Origin: Sphingopyxis sp. | GTDB lineage: Bacteria > Pseudomonadota > Alphaproteobacteria > Sphingomonadales > Sphingomonadaceae | Length of the DNA: 64,000 nucleotides | NCBI GenBank assembly: GCA_013823985.1 | Contig: PNNB01000055.1 | Span: 1-64,000, forward strand | Reading direction: 5' to 3' | Part shown: positions 29,019-36,640 of the stretch, one piece after another | Layout of the letters: each line of letters begins with the position of its first letter | How positions within the stretch are numbered: position 1 is the stretch's first letter | Made by a program: the position numbers and the translations under genes | Notes under the pieces: generated by a model | Databases searched by the model: none | The model's input: only the letters and a program-made list of their open reading frames with translations | Told to the model about the DNA's origin: nothing

Positions 29019-29047
29019 TTGACGCTTTATTGACGCTTTATTGACGG
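29019..29047. promoter_or_regulatory. Tandem 11-bp repeats in a divergent promoter region
   Basis: TTGACGCTTTA occurs at 29019-29029 and 29030-29040, and a third partial copy TTGACGGTT follows at 29041. The 11-bp period is one helical turn. It lies between the hydrolase and MFS genes, 73 bases from the hydrolase start and about 135 from the MFS start. Likely a regulator-binding site, perhaps for the large regulator at 25348-27459; TTGACG also resembles a -35 box. Confidence 0.6.
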
Positions 29048-29181
29048 TTGGGCGGATTGCGCTTGACGTTACGGCAGCGCAGTATCTGGCCTGAGGGAGT
29101 CGCAGACATTTTAAAGCTTTGGCTGGGCGGGGGAACCCGTTTCTGTCGGCGGGAAAGCTGTGTCTGCGGTGATGGAGGACG

Positions 29182-30504
29182 ATGGTGAGCTCAGACGCAA
29201 CCACAGCCCAGGCAATCGGCAAATCGGCGATGAACAAGGCGTTCTGGCGCATCCTGCCGCTGATCCTGATCGCTTATCTCTTTGCCTATATGGATCGCGT
29301 CAATGTCAGCTTTGCCGCCGCCTCTATGAACGAGGATCTGGATTTCAGTGCGACCGTATACGGACTCGGTGGCGGGTTGTTTTTTCTGGGCTATGCGCTC
29401 TTCGAAATCCCTTCAAACCTGATGCTGGTCCGCTTCGGCGCGCGCAGGTGGATCGCGCGGATCATGATCACCTGGGGGCTGCTTTCGGCGGCGATGATGT
29501 TCGTCCAGACACCGATGCAATTTTATGTGCTGCGGTTCCTGCTCGGGGTTGCGGAAGCGGGATTTTACCCAGGCGTGATCTTCTACTTCGCCAGCTGGTT
29601 TCCGACCTGCCACCGCAGCCGCGCGGTCAGCCGCTTCTTTATCGCGTCACCACTCGCGTCGGTGGCAATGGGAGCGATGTCGGGCTGGCTGCTGGCTCTA
29701 GATGGCACTGCCGGGCTGCACGGCTGGCAGTGGCTGTTTCTGGTGCAGGGGCTACCCACCGTATTGTTCGGACTGGTGGTACTACGCTGTCTGCCAGATT
29801 CGCCAGCGACTGTGTCTTGGTTGACGCAGCTGGAAAAGAACTGGATCGCGGACGAACTGGCCAGGGAACAGGCGCAGATCGGCGAGCCTGCGCGGCACAA
29901 TGTTTTGTCCGCCTTCCGTAATCCGCGCGTCCTCCTGCTGGGCCTGTTCGGATGCCTGCTGATCGGTGTCATCACGACAATCATTCTCAACGCTCCACTG
30001 ATCCTGAAAGGCGCGACTGCGCTCGACGACAAGGCGATCGGTTATGTGGTTGCGCTGGGCGGACTTCTTGGCGCGGCAGCGATCCTGATCCTTGGCAACC
30101 ATGCCGACCAGCACGGTGATCGCTGGGGCAATGCCTTCTGGTGCTGCATAGTGCTGGCAGGGGCGGTACTGGTGATCGGCCTTGCGCCGTCGCCGACGTT
30201 GGTTGTCATCGCCTATCTCGCCTTTTCGACCATCTGTTTCACCATCCCGATGCTGACCTCGTCGGGTTGGGCGGAAGTGCTGCACATCCGTGAACTCGCC
30301 GTCGGCGCAGCCGCGATCAACACGCTGTCGCAGATAGGGGCTTTTATCGCCCCTTATGGCTGGGGCGCGGCGAAGGACGCGACCGGCAGTTTTCAGCCCG
30401 CGCTGATCACCTTGTCCATCATCGCTTTGGCGATGTCGTCGCTGCTGCTCGTGATGCGCCATCAGGTGCGTGGGCGGGCGTTGCGGGCGGCAGCAACGGC
30501 CTGA
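29182..30504 (+). CDS. MFS transporter, anion:cation symporter (ACS) type
   Basis: 440 residues, twelve hydrophobic helices; ATG 29182 after GGAGG. The N-terminal signature (RILPLILIAYLFAYMDRVNV, then GYALFEIPSNLMLVRFGAR and GVAEAGFYPGVI) is that of ACS-family carriers for organic anions such as phthalate, tartrate or hydroxyphenylacetate. It would import the substrate of the cluster, probably an aromatic or dicarboxylic acid. First gene of a rightward group running to 33377. Confidence 0.88.
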   Translation: MVSSDATTAQAIGKSAMNKAFWRILPLILIAYLFAYMDRVNVSFAAASMNEDLDFSATVYGLGGGLFFLGYALFEIPSNLMLVRFGARRWIARIMITWGLLSAAMMFVQTPMQFYVLRFLLGVAEAGFYPGVIFYFASWFPTCHRSRAVSRFFIASPLASVAMGAMSGWLLALDGTAGLHGWQWLFLVQGLPTVLFGLVVLRCLPDSPATVSWLTQLEKNWIADELAREQAQIGEPARHNVLSAFRNPRVLLLGLFGCLLIGVITTIILNAPLILKGATALDDKAIGYVVALGGLLGAAAILILGNHADQHGDRWGNAFWCCIVLAGAVLVIGLAPSPTLVVIAYLAFSTICFTIPMLTSSGWAEVLHIRELAVGAAAINTLSQIGAFIAPYGWGAAKDATGSFQPALITLSIIALAMSSLLLVMRHQVRGRALRAAATA

Positions 30505-30553
30505 ATTTTTGGGAAGCCTTGTCAATGCGACTGGGCAGTTAAGAGGAGTGAAG

Positions 30554-31000
30554 ATGATGAAGATGATGAAATCACTATTCGTTGGTGCGGCCGTAATCAC
30601 CGCGACGCTGGCAACCCCGGTGATGGCGCAAGAATCGAGCTACAAGCCCGGTACGGTTTGGGAAGCAGGCCGGATCGACGTTATGCCCGGTCAGTTCGAA
30701 AACTATATGGACTGGCTGGCCGGTCAGTGGAAGAAAGTCCAGGAATTGGGCAAGGCCGAAGGTATCGTTGTCGAATATCATGTACTGGCTGCCAACAATC
30801 CGCGGGCGGGCGAGCCCGACTTGATCCTCATCGTTGAATATAAGGACTATCTGACGACCGCCCAGCAAGAGGCATTCAACAAAAAGGTAAACGCGATGCT
30901 CGCCTCGGACGACCGCAAGCAGGCCGCTGCAAGTGGCGAACGTACCAAGATGCGCGAGCCGCTGGGCAGCGTCCAGTATCAGGAATTGATTCTGAAATAA
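30554..31000 (+). CDS. Small secreted protein of unknown function
   Basis: 148 residues; ATG 30554 behind GAGGAG. The signal peptide ends at VMAQ. The mature part (VWEAGRIDVMPGQFENYMDWL ... ILIVEYKDYLTTAQQEAF) has the alpha/beta rhythm of a ferredoxin-like (dimeric barrel) domain, but I do not recognise the family. Transcribed with the transporter upstream and the SnoaL-like gene downstream. Confidence 0.65.
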   Translation: MMKMMKSLFVGAAVITATLATPVMAQESSYKPGTVWEAGRIDVMPGQFENYMDWLAGQWKKVQELGKAEGIVVEYHVLAANNPRAGEPDLILIVEYKDYLTTAQQEAFNKKVNAMLASDDRKQAAASGERTKMREPLGSVQYQELILK

Positions 31001-31076
31001 CCCATTTCAGGATCATGGCGGGCGGCAAGATCCCAGCGTTGCGCCCGCCAGACCTTTCCTCAAGCCTGCGGAGGCC

Positions 31077-31448
31077 ATGATGGCTGCCATCGACGACGTT
31101 GCGCACGATTACACCGCCATGTTGCGGCTCGGCCAGTTCGAGGCGGCGGGCGAGCGGTACTGGGCCAACGGTGTGACCAGTGTTGAACCGGCCGATCTGA
31201 AAATCGGCATCCCGGCGTCGGTGTCCGGCATCGAAGCAGCCCGCCACAAGGCCCGCGTCCGGTTCGGCACGGACCGCATAGACGATCTGGGTATCGACGG
31301 GCCTTTTGTGACTGGGGACCAGTTTGCTTTGTTCCTGGACATGCTGATCACCGACCTCGCAAGCGGCATGGCGAAGCCCTTCACCGAAATCGCCATTTTC
31401 ACCGTCCGCGACGGACGGATCATCGAAGAAAGGTTCTTCTATGACTGA
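31077..31448 (+). CDS. SnoaL-like/NTF2-fold protein
   Basis: 123 residues (a second ATG follows at 31080). The sequence (YTAMLRLGQFEAAGERYWA ... EIAIFTVRDGRIIEERFFYD) has the NTF2/SnoaL pattern, a small cone-shaped fold used by many isomerases and hydratases as well as by non-enzymatic proteins. It overlaps the dioxygenase gene by 8 bases, which points to a linked function, but the reaction cannot be told. Confidence 0.75.
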   Translation: MMAAIDDVAHDYTAMLRLGQFEAAGERYWANGVTSVEPADLKIGIPASVSGIEAARHKARVRFGTDRIDDLGIDGPFVTGDQFALFLDMLITDLASGMAKPFTEIAIFTVRDGRIIEERFFYD

Positions 31449-32079
31449 CCCTTTGAACCGGCTTTCACGCCGTGCATTTGGCGTTTCCGTCCTTGCTTTC
31501 GGCGCGCTTAGCGCAATGCGGGTTGCTGCTGCCGAGCTGAAGCCGACGCCCACACAGACGCTTGGACCGTTCTACCCGATTGAACGCCTCGCAGAAGACG
31601 ATGCGGACCTCACATGGATCAAGGGTCACGCGAAGCGCGCCGAAGGTTCTGTGATTCAGGTGAAGGGGCGGGTGCTTGATAGATATGGTCATCCAGTCAG
31701 CGGCGCGCGGCTGGAAATCTGGCAGTGCAATTCGCTCGGTCGCTATGCCCACGCAAATGATGTCTCGACGATGCCGCTCGATCCGAATTTTCAGGGATAT
31801 GCCTCCATCCGGACGAGTGCAAAAGGCGAATGGCGGATCACGACGATCAAACCGGCCGCCTATGATTCGCCGATTGGGAGGCGGACCCCGCACATTCATT
31901 TCGACGTGCAGGGCAAAAGTCACCGGCTGACCACGCAAATGTACTTCTCGGATGACGACGCAACCAATAGCAAGGACTTGCTCTATCAGGAGCTGGGTGG
32001 CAGCGCAGAACGCACCGTCGCCAAACTAGGCGCGCCGGGGCAGTATGACTGGAATGTCATCCTCATGGATGGGGTCTGA
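31441..32079 (+). CDS. Exported intradiol ring-cleavage dioxygenase-family protein
   Basis: 212 residues. A twin-arginine-like N-terminus (RLSRRAFGVSVLAFGALSA) suggests export. The fold matches the catalytic domain of protocatechuate/catechol 1,2-type dioxygenases, and all four ferric-iron ligands are in place: Tyr102, Tyr141, His151 and His153 (HIHFDV). It would open catechol-like rings between the two hydroxyls. Most catabolic intradiol enzymes are cytosolic, so an exported single-subunit form is notable. Overlaps its neighbours on both sides. Confidence 0.88.
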   Translation: MTDPLNRLSRRAFGVSVLAFGALSAMRVAAAELKPTPTQTLGPFYPIERLAEDDADLTWIKGHAKRAEGSVIQVKGRVLDRYGHPVSGARLEIWQCNSLGRYAHANDVSTMPLDPNFQGYASIRTSAKGEWRITTIKPAAYDSPIGRRTPHIHFDVQGKSHRLTTQMYFSDDDATNSKDLLYQELGGSAERTVAKLGAPGQYDWNVILMDGV

Positions 32080-33377
32080 TGGCCACCGCTACCACCGCAG
32101 CGCCCATCGCACAGCCACCGTTCGCGCTTTCAGAACATCGCAATTTGCGCTTCGCGACGCTCTTTCTGCTCTACTTCGCGCAAGGATTGCCGTTCGGCCT
32201 GATCGATTTTGCCTTGCCAGCATGGCTTGCCCAGAACGGCGCGTCTGCGGCTGCCATCGGTGGCGTGCAGGCGATGGTTATCCTGCCGTGGACGTTCAAG
32301 CTCGCGTACGGCCTGTTAATGGACCGCTATGCCTTCCTTGCCATGGGGCGAAGGCGACCGTGGATCATCATTGGACAGACTGGTCTTGCCATCGGCTTTA
32401 TCGCAATGGCCTTTGCCAGTCCCGGCGTGCACCAGATCGGACTGATCGCTGTCTTCGCTTTCGCGCTTGGCCTGTCCTCCGCGGTGCAGGATGTGGCGGT
32501 CGATGGGCTGGCAGTCGATATCCTGCCAACCGATGAAATCGAGCGGGTCAACGGCTATATGTTTGGGGCCCAGGCCATTGGTATCGCCCTCAGTGCCGCA
32601 CTTAGCGGATATCTTATTGCCTATGTCGGGCTTCCAGCAGCCGTTCTGACATTGGCCGCGATCATTGCAGGCATATTGTTGCTGGTGCTCCTCGTTCGCG
32701 AACGACCCGGCGAGCGACTTCTGCCTTGGACAAGCGGTACATCTGCACAGCGTAACCTTGACCTGCATCTGGGCGCGTTTGGACCGATCATCCGCAGCCT
32801 GTTTGCAGCGATGTTCATCAAACAGACGTTGATACTTGTCCCGGCCCTTGTCGCGATCGTGGCTGCGTGGGGGATATTCCTCGGCGCGGCCCCGCTCTTC
32901 GCGGCCAATGTGCTCGGCTGGGAGAAGGCAGTTTATAGCGGATGGAGCGGTCAGGCCAGTCTGGCCGCCGGGCTTGCTGGAGCCCTGTTCTTCGGGGTGA
33001 TAACGCAACGTTGGGGTGCGCGGCGCATGTTCATTGGGACCGCATTGACGGGCGCTGCTGCGGCTGGAGCGATGCTGTCACTACAAAGTCACTGGACGAA
33101 TCCATCCTTTTTCATCGCCGCTATCTTCACCTTCAATGCGCTGGTGGTGCTCAGGGGTGTCGCATCGGGTTCACTCGCCATGCGGCTTTGCACTCCGGCG
33201 ATTGCGGCTACGCAGTTCGCGGTATTCATGGCAATACTGAATCTCGGTCGGACACTGGCATCGGCCTCGCTCGGCTGGCTCGATAGCCTGGGCGGCTTCC
33301 CTGCGATGTTCACCGCGATGATCGTCTGCAGCCTCACCGCCGCGGCCTTCGCCTTTGCCGCGAAAGTGGGACGCTGA
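32079..33377 (+). CDS. MFS transporter, AmpG-like
   Basis: 432 residues with about twelve membrane helices. The segments YFAQGLPFGLIDFALPAWL and LGLSSAVQDVAVDGLAVDIL resemble AmpG/PAT-type permeases (the QDVAVDG motif). AmpG itself imports muropeptides; here the gene ends a catabolic-looking operon, so the cargo may be a product of the hydrolase or dioxygenase. The start overlaps the dioxygenase stop by one base. Confidence 0.82.
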   Translation: MATATTAAPIAQPPFALSEHRNLRFATLFLLYFAQGLPFGLIDFALPAWLAQNGASAAAIGGVQAMVILPWTFKLAYGLLMDRYAFLAMGRRRPWIIIGQTGLAIGFIAMAFASPGVHQIGLIAVFAFALGLSSAVQDVAVDGLAVDILPTDEIERVNGYMFGAQAIGIALSAALSGYLIAYVGLPAAVLTLAAIIAGILLLVLLVRERPGERLLPWTSGTSAQRNLDLHLGAFGPIIRSLFAAMFIKQTLILVPALVAIVAAWGIFLGAAPLFAANVLGWEKAVYSGWSGQASLAAGLAGALFFGVITQRWGARRMFIGTALTGAAAAGAMLSLQSHWTNPSFFIAAIFTFNALVVLRGVASGSLAMRLCTPAIAATQFAVFMAILNLGRTLASASLGWLDSLGGFPAMFTAMIVCSLTAAAFAFAAKVGR

Positions 33378-33580
33378 GATTGGGGATCAACGGGCCACAA
33401 GCCCGACAGCTAAGACTGGGATTCCATTCTGTTGGATCCTTGGCAATTTGCCAACGTCGGGTGCTTATAAGTTTGCGTTCGTCGCCTTCCAAACATCGAA
33501 CCGGGAAGCAGACACAATCGAGGCCATTGGCTCGAAACAGGTTCCGTCCAGATCCCCAGCCTGTCGGTGATCGGCTCCTC

Positions 33581-34036
33581 CTAATCCTGCAGGAACGGCT
33601 GCAACCGGTTGAGCACTTCGTTCCATCCGGCGCGCCGTTGTTCGGCGGTATCCGCATCATCAAGCAGAGTGATCTGATCGCTAACGACGAGTTCACAGCC
33701 GTCGGCGGCCTCGATGAATTCGACGGCGATTAGCGATGTCGAAATTAGTCGACCGTCGCCAGCCAGAATGCGCTCAGAATTGATGATATGCTGACCGGCC
33801 CGAATATCCAGATATTGCGATTCTTCGCGATATGGCGCCTCTCCCTCGGGCCCGAAGACCGCACGTTTCATGCCCCCGACGACAAAGTCATGGGCTTCGA
33901 TGCGGCTGGTCCAGTTGGCATCGCCGGGATAACACCATGCTTCGAGCTGGTCGGTTTCCTGCCAGGCCCGGAACGCGTCACCAATCGAAGCGTCAAGTAC
34001 ACGGCGGACGATGATTGTGTCATGCACCAAGGTCAT
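33581..34036 (-). CDS. SRPBCC/AHSA1-type protein
   Basis: 151 residues with the START/Bet v1-like pattern of the AHSA1 family (IIVRRVLDASIGDAFRAW ... GWNEVLNRLQPFL). Such proteins often form a pair with an ArsR-type repressor, as here: its start lies inside the 3' end of the ArsR gene (4-base overlap). The ligand or role is unknown. Confidence 0.85.
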   Translation of the reverse strand: MTLVHDTIIVRRVLDASIGDAFRAWQETDQLEAWCYPGDANWTSRIEAHDFVVGGMKRAVFGPEGEAPYREESQYLDIRAGQHIINSERILAGDGRLISTSLIAVEFIEAADGCELVVSDQITLLDDADTAEQRRAGWNEVLNRLQPFLQD

Positions 34037-34362
34037 GTTCGGTCTCCCTTAATGTGCGTCTCGAGCCGGTCGAAGCGACGATCCCAGTGCAACCGTCGTT
34101 CGGCGAGCCAGTTTTCAGCGAACGCCACGCCGTCGCCATCGAGCCGGCACTGCCGCACCCGGCCGAGCTTTTCAGTCTTCACCAATCCGGCCCGCTCAAG
34201 CACGCCAAGGTGCTGCTGGACTGCGGGCAAGCTCATCGCCAGCGGTGCCGCCAATTGCCCTAACGACGCTGGACCTACAGCAAGTCGATCGATCATGCTT
34301 CGCCGGCCGGGATCCGAGAGAGCATGAAAGACGCAATCTAGCCGCGACTCACACTTAAGCAT
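34033..34362 (-). CDS. ArsR-family repressor
   Basis: 109 residues, a winged helix (FHALSDPGRRSMIDRLAVG ... AVQQHLGVLERAGLVKTEKLGR). No metal-binding cysteine cluster of the ArsR kind is seen; it belongs to the group that accompanies SRPBCC proteins. Its start codon is in the middle of a perfect 20-bp palindrome, so it probably represses itself and the downstream SRPBCC gene. Confidence 0.88.
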   Translation of the reverse strand: MLKCESRLDCVFHALSDPGRRSMIDRLAVGPASLGQLAAPLAMSLPAVQQHLGVLERAGLVKTEKLGRVRQCRLDGDGVAFAENWLAERRLHWDRRFDRLETHIKGDRT

Positions 34363-34372
34363 ATGCTTAAGT
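34353..34372. promoter_or_regulatory. Perfect 20-bp palindrome over the ArsR start codon
   Basis: ACTTAAGCAT at 34353-34362 is followed directly by its complement ATGCTTAAGT. The start codon of the repressor (34362-34360, minus strand) is at the centre. A palindrome of this size next to an ArsR gene is a likely operator, and its place implies a very short or absent leader. Confidence 0.8.
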
Positions 34373-34491
34373 TATGTGATAGGACGTTGAAAGTCAAGCT
34401 GTGCCGTCGCACTTATGAGATACATTTGTCGATCGCGGGATGCCCTGAGGACGACAGCCTTCTAAAACCATGCAACTCCTGCATTTTAAGG

Positions 34492-34535
34492 CTTTACCCT
34501 GCATTAAAGCGGTAACTGCGATTTGCAGGGTAAAG
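34492..34535. repeat. 12-bp inverted repeat before a broken gene
   Basis: CTTTACCCTGCA (34492-34503) and TGCAGGGTAAAG (34524-34535) are exact complements with a 20-base spacer. The right arm ends 2 bases before ATG 34537 of the nucleotidyltransferase pseudogene, so it was probably that gene's operator. Confidence 0.7.
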
Positions 34536-34536
34536 T

Positions 34537-34900
34537 ATGAACTTCCGGCAATTTTCCGACGAGCAGGGAAGGGTGATCGTCAATCTCGACCAAGCCAATG
34601 AGGTGTAGATGGCGGCTCTGCGCACGCGCAATGAGATGCCCTATTGCATAGGAATAAAGGAAGTTTTCGGGCGGGAGATCTCTACAAAGTCACCGATCAT
34701 TGTGGCCAGAAGGCGTCGTTGATCCCGAGAAGAAGGAGGAAGTCGGCCAGATTAGAGCCCAAAAAGGCCGAGATCGACGACCACCTTGCGCGCGACAGCG
34801 CCACGCTCAAGGAACAAGCAAGCCTCTACCGCGCACTGCGTTGTCCGATGCTCCCAGGGGGGCGGGCAAAATATTGCGCCAGCGCGCTACAAAAAACTCT
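34537..34900 (+). pseudogene. Broken GSU2403-type nucleotidyltransferase gene (5' part)
   Basis: From ATG 34537 the frame reads MNFRQFSDEQGRVIVNLDQ and hits TAG at 34606-34608. It then continues as MAALRTRNEMPY before changing frame to one reading AGDLYKVTDHCGQKASL and LKEQASLYRALRCPMLP (to about 34860). Read across frames this resembles the N-terminus of GSU2403-family nucleotidyltransferase-fold proteins (written from memory). A stop and at least one frameshift make it non-functional. The region 34900-35210 holds further open but unrecognised debris. Confidence 0.5.
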
Positions 34901-35232
34901 GGCTCGCGGAAAAAGCCGGCACGCGGCCTGCAGAAACAAGCACCACAAACAAGGCATTGCTGTACTCGACGCAGTTTGGCGCGCCACGCGTTATTATCCG
35001 CTCGACAATGCTTTCTACAACGAACTGCCCGAACCCTTGCAGCCTCATTCTGAACGATGCGACGCCCAAAAGCCTGAGCGAGAATGAGACGTGCTGCGCG
35101 GCCGTAAATTTTGCGCAGGGCGCGCTCGTCGACTGGGTACCCCCGAAACGGAAATCTTCTGCGATTGCTCTTCAAACGCCGGACGCCGGTACAGAGATTA
35201 AAGTGCGATAACAAAGATTATGTTAAGTAATA
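34900..35232. other. Degenerate region, probable gene debris
   Basis: No intact gene. In the third forward frame a stretch reads ARYKKLWLAEKAGTRPAET, and later QFGAPRVIIRSTML and FAQGALVDWVPP, which look protein-like but are split by frame changes. It is bounded by the nucleotidyltransferase remnant on the left and the DUF1173 remnant on the right. Confidence 0.4.
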
Positions 35233-35395
35233 TCAAGCGTTTGTGTATTTCGCCTTATGCCGTGTGCCAGGCAACCGATCACCTGGAGATGTTACGATAT
35301 GCGCTGATCCCTTAAAAGCCCTGCGCTCGGCGAGAATGGAAAGTTCATCGACCAAGGCACATTCATTGGAATGATAGAGCACGGCGGATATCGGT
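35233..35395 (-). pseudogene. C-terminal remnant of a second DUF1173 gene
   Basis: Translated on the minus strand, 35233-35385 gives a tail containing LYHSNECALVDELSILAERR and AFKGSAHIVTSPGDRLPGTR, ending HKAKYTNA and a stop. The intact DUF1173 protein at 36641-37852 ends with LYHSNGRASADELSILAERM, AFKGSAHMVIAPGNRLPTVR and HRAKFASN. About 50 codons align without a gap, including the stop, while the DNA has diverged. The rest of that copy is missing. It marks an old duplication or recombination, with a Fic gene now between the two copies. Confidence 0.85.
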
Positions 35396-35417
35396 CGTCG
35401 AGTCGATGGCAATAACC

Positions 35418-35474
35418 TATGGATATTTATGGGTCGATTTGCGGATATGGTTGCGCTTATGGATATTTATGGGT
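35418..35474. repeat. Direct repeats at the start of the second Fic gene
   Basis: TATGGATATTTATGGGT occurs at 35418-35434 and 35458-35474, 40 bases apart, and each copy is followed six bases later by GCGGATATG. The second copy runs into the likely start codon. It is likely an operator of the Fic gene or a residue of an iteron-like array. Confidence 0.75.
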
Positions 35475-36539
35475 ATGAATGCGGATATGCCCATCAGCAC
35501 CGCCTCGCTCGTTATCACCCCGCAAATGCTCTCTTTGATCGCCGAGATCGACGAATTCAAGGGCGCATGGCGCGCTCTGGGGACGCTTGCGCCTGATCGG
35601 CTATCGGCCTTGCGGCGCGTGGCGACGATTGAAAGCATTGGCTCTTCGACCCGGATTGAGGGGAGTAAGCTGTCGGACAATGACGTTGAGCGGCTGCTCT
35701 CCAACGTCGAAGTGCGTCACTTCGATACCCGCGATGAGCAGGAAGTCGCGGGTTACGCCGAAGTGATGGAAACCATCTTCACCTCGTTCGACGCGATTGC
35801 GCCGACCGAGAATCATATCAAGCAACTGCACCGCGACCTGTTGGCCCATAGCAGCAAGGATGCGCGGCATCGCGGTGACTATAAGACCAACACCAATCAT
35901 GTCAGCGCCTTCGATGCTGACGGCAAGGAAATCGGCGTCGTGTTCGAGACGGCGACGCCGTTCGACACACCGCGATTGATAGCGGAGCTGGTCGAATGGG
36001 TGAATGAAACGCTGGATCAGAGGCAGCTTCACCCGCTGCTTGTCACAGCGATCTTCATCGTCGTCTTTCTCGAAATCCATCCCTTTCAGGATGGCAATGG
36101 CCGGTTGTCGCGGGTGCTAACCACCTTGCTCTTGCTGCGTAGCGGTTATGCCTATGTGCCATATTCGTCGCTCGAAAGCGTAATCGAGGCCAGCAAGGAG
36201 GGCTATTATCTGGGGCTTCGCCGGACGCAGGGAACGATCCGCAGTGAAGCGCCCGCTTGGGAGCCGTGGATTATCTATTTCCTCCAGTCGCTCCGGCAGC
36301 AAAAGACCCGCCTTGAAGTGAAGATCGCCCGTGAGCGTTTGATGGTCGAGCGGCTGCCCGAACTTGCGGTACAGATACTCGAATTGGCGAAGGCGCACGG
36401 GCGGATCACCAACAGCCAGATTGTCGATGTGACCGGCGCAAACCGCAACACGGTGAAGAAGCATTTGCAGATGCTGGTATCGGCCAATCACCTTAGCCAG
36501 CACGGCAGTGGCAAAGCGACATGGTATAACCGCGTCTGA
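35475..36539 (+). CDS. Fic-domain protein with C-terminal helix-turn-helix
   Basis: 354 residues from ATG 35475 (in-frame ATGs at 35406, 35469 and 35487 are alternatives; upstream codons lie in direct repeats). The inhibitory motif SSTRIEGSKLS precedes the complete Fic core HPFQDGNGRLSR, so it is a self-inhibited class II Fic enzyme. The C-terminus has a winged helix (GRITNSQIVDVTGANRNTVKKH), as in many Fic proteins that also bind DNA and may control their own gene through the repeats upstream. It lies between two DUF1173 copies, suggesting insertion. Confidence 0.88.
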   Translation: MNADMPISTASLVITPQMLSLIAEIDEFKGAWRALGTLAPDRLSALRRVATIESIGSSTRIEGSKLSDNDVERLLSNVEVRHFDTRDEQEVAGYAEVMETIFTSFDAIAPTENHIKQLHRDLLAHSSKDARHRGDYKTNTNHVSAFDADGKEIGVVFETATPFDTPRLIAELVEWVNETLDQRQLHPLLVTAIFIVVFLEIHPFQDGNGRLSRVLTTLLLLRSGYAYVPYSSLESVIEASKEGYYLGLRRTQGTIRSEAPAWEPWIIYFLQSLRQQKTRLEVKIARERLMVERLPELAVQILELAKAHGRITNSQIVDVTGANRNTVKKHLQMLVSANHLSQHGSGKATWYNRV

Positions 36540-36640
36540 CAGCCATTTGTCCCGTCCGGCAATGCTACCCGCAATCTCATTTGTCGCAGGGTATAAGGTT
36601 TTGCCGCTTGTCCAAAAATGCAGCATATATGTGTATTACA

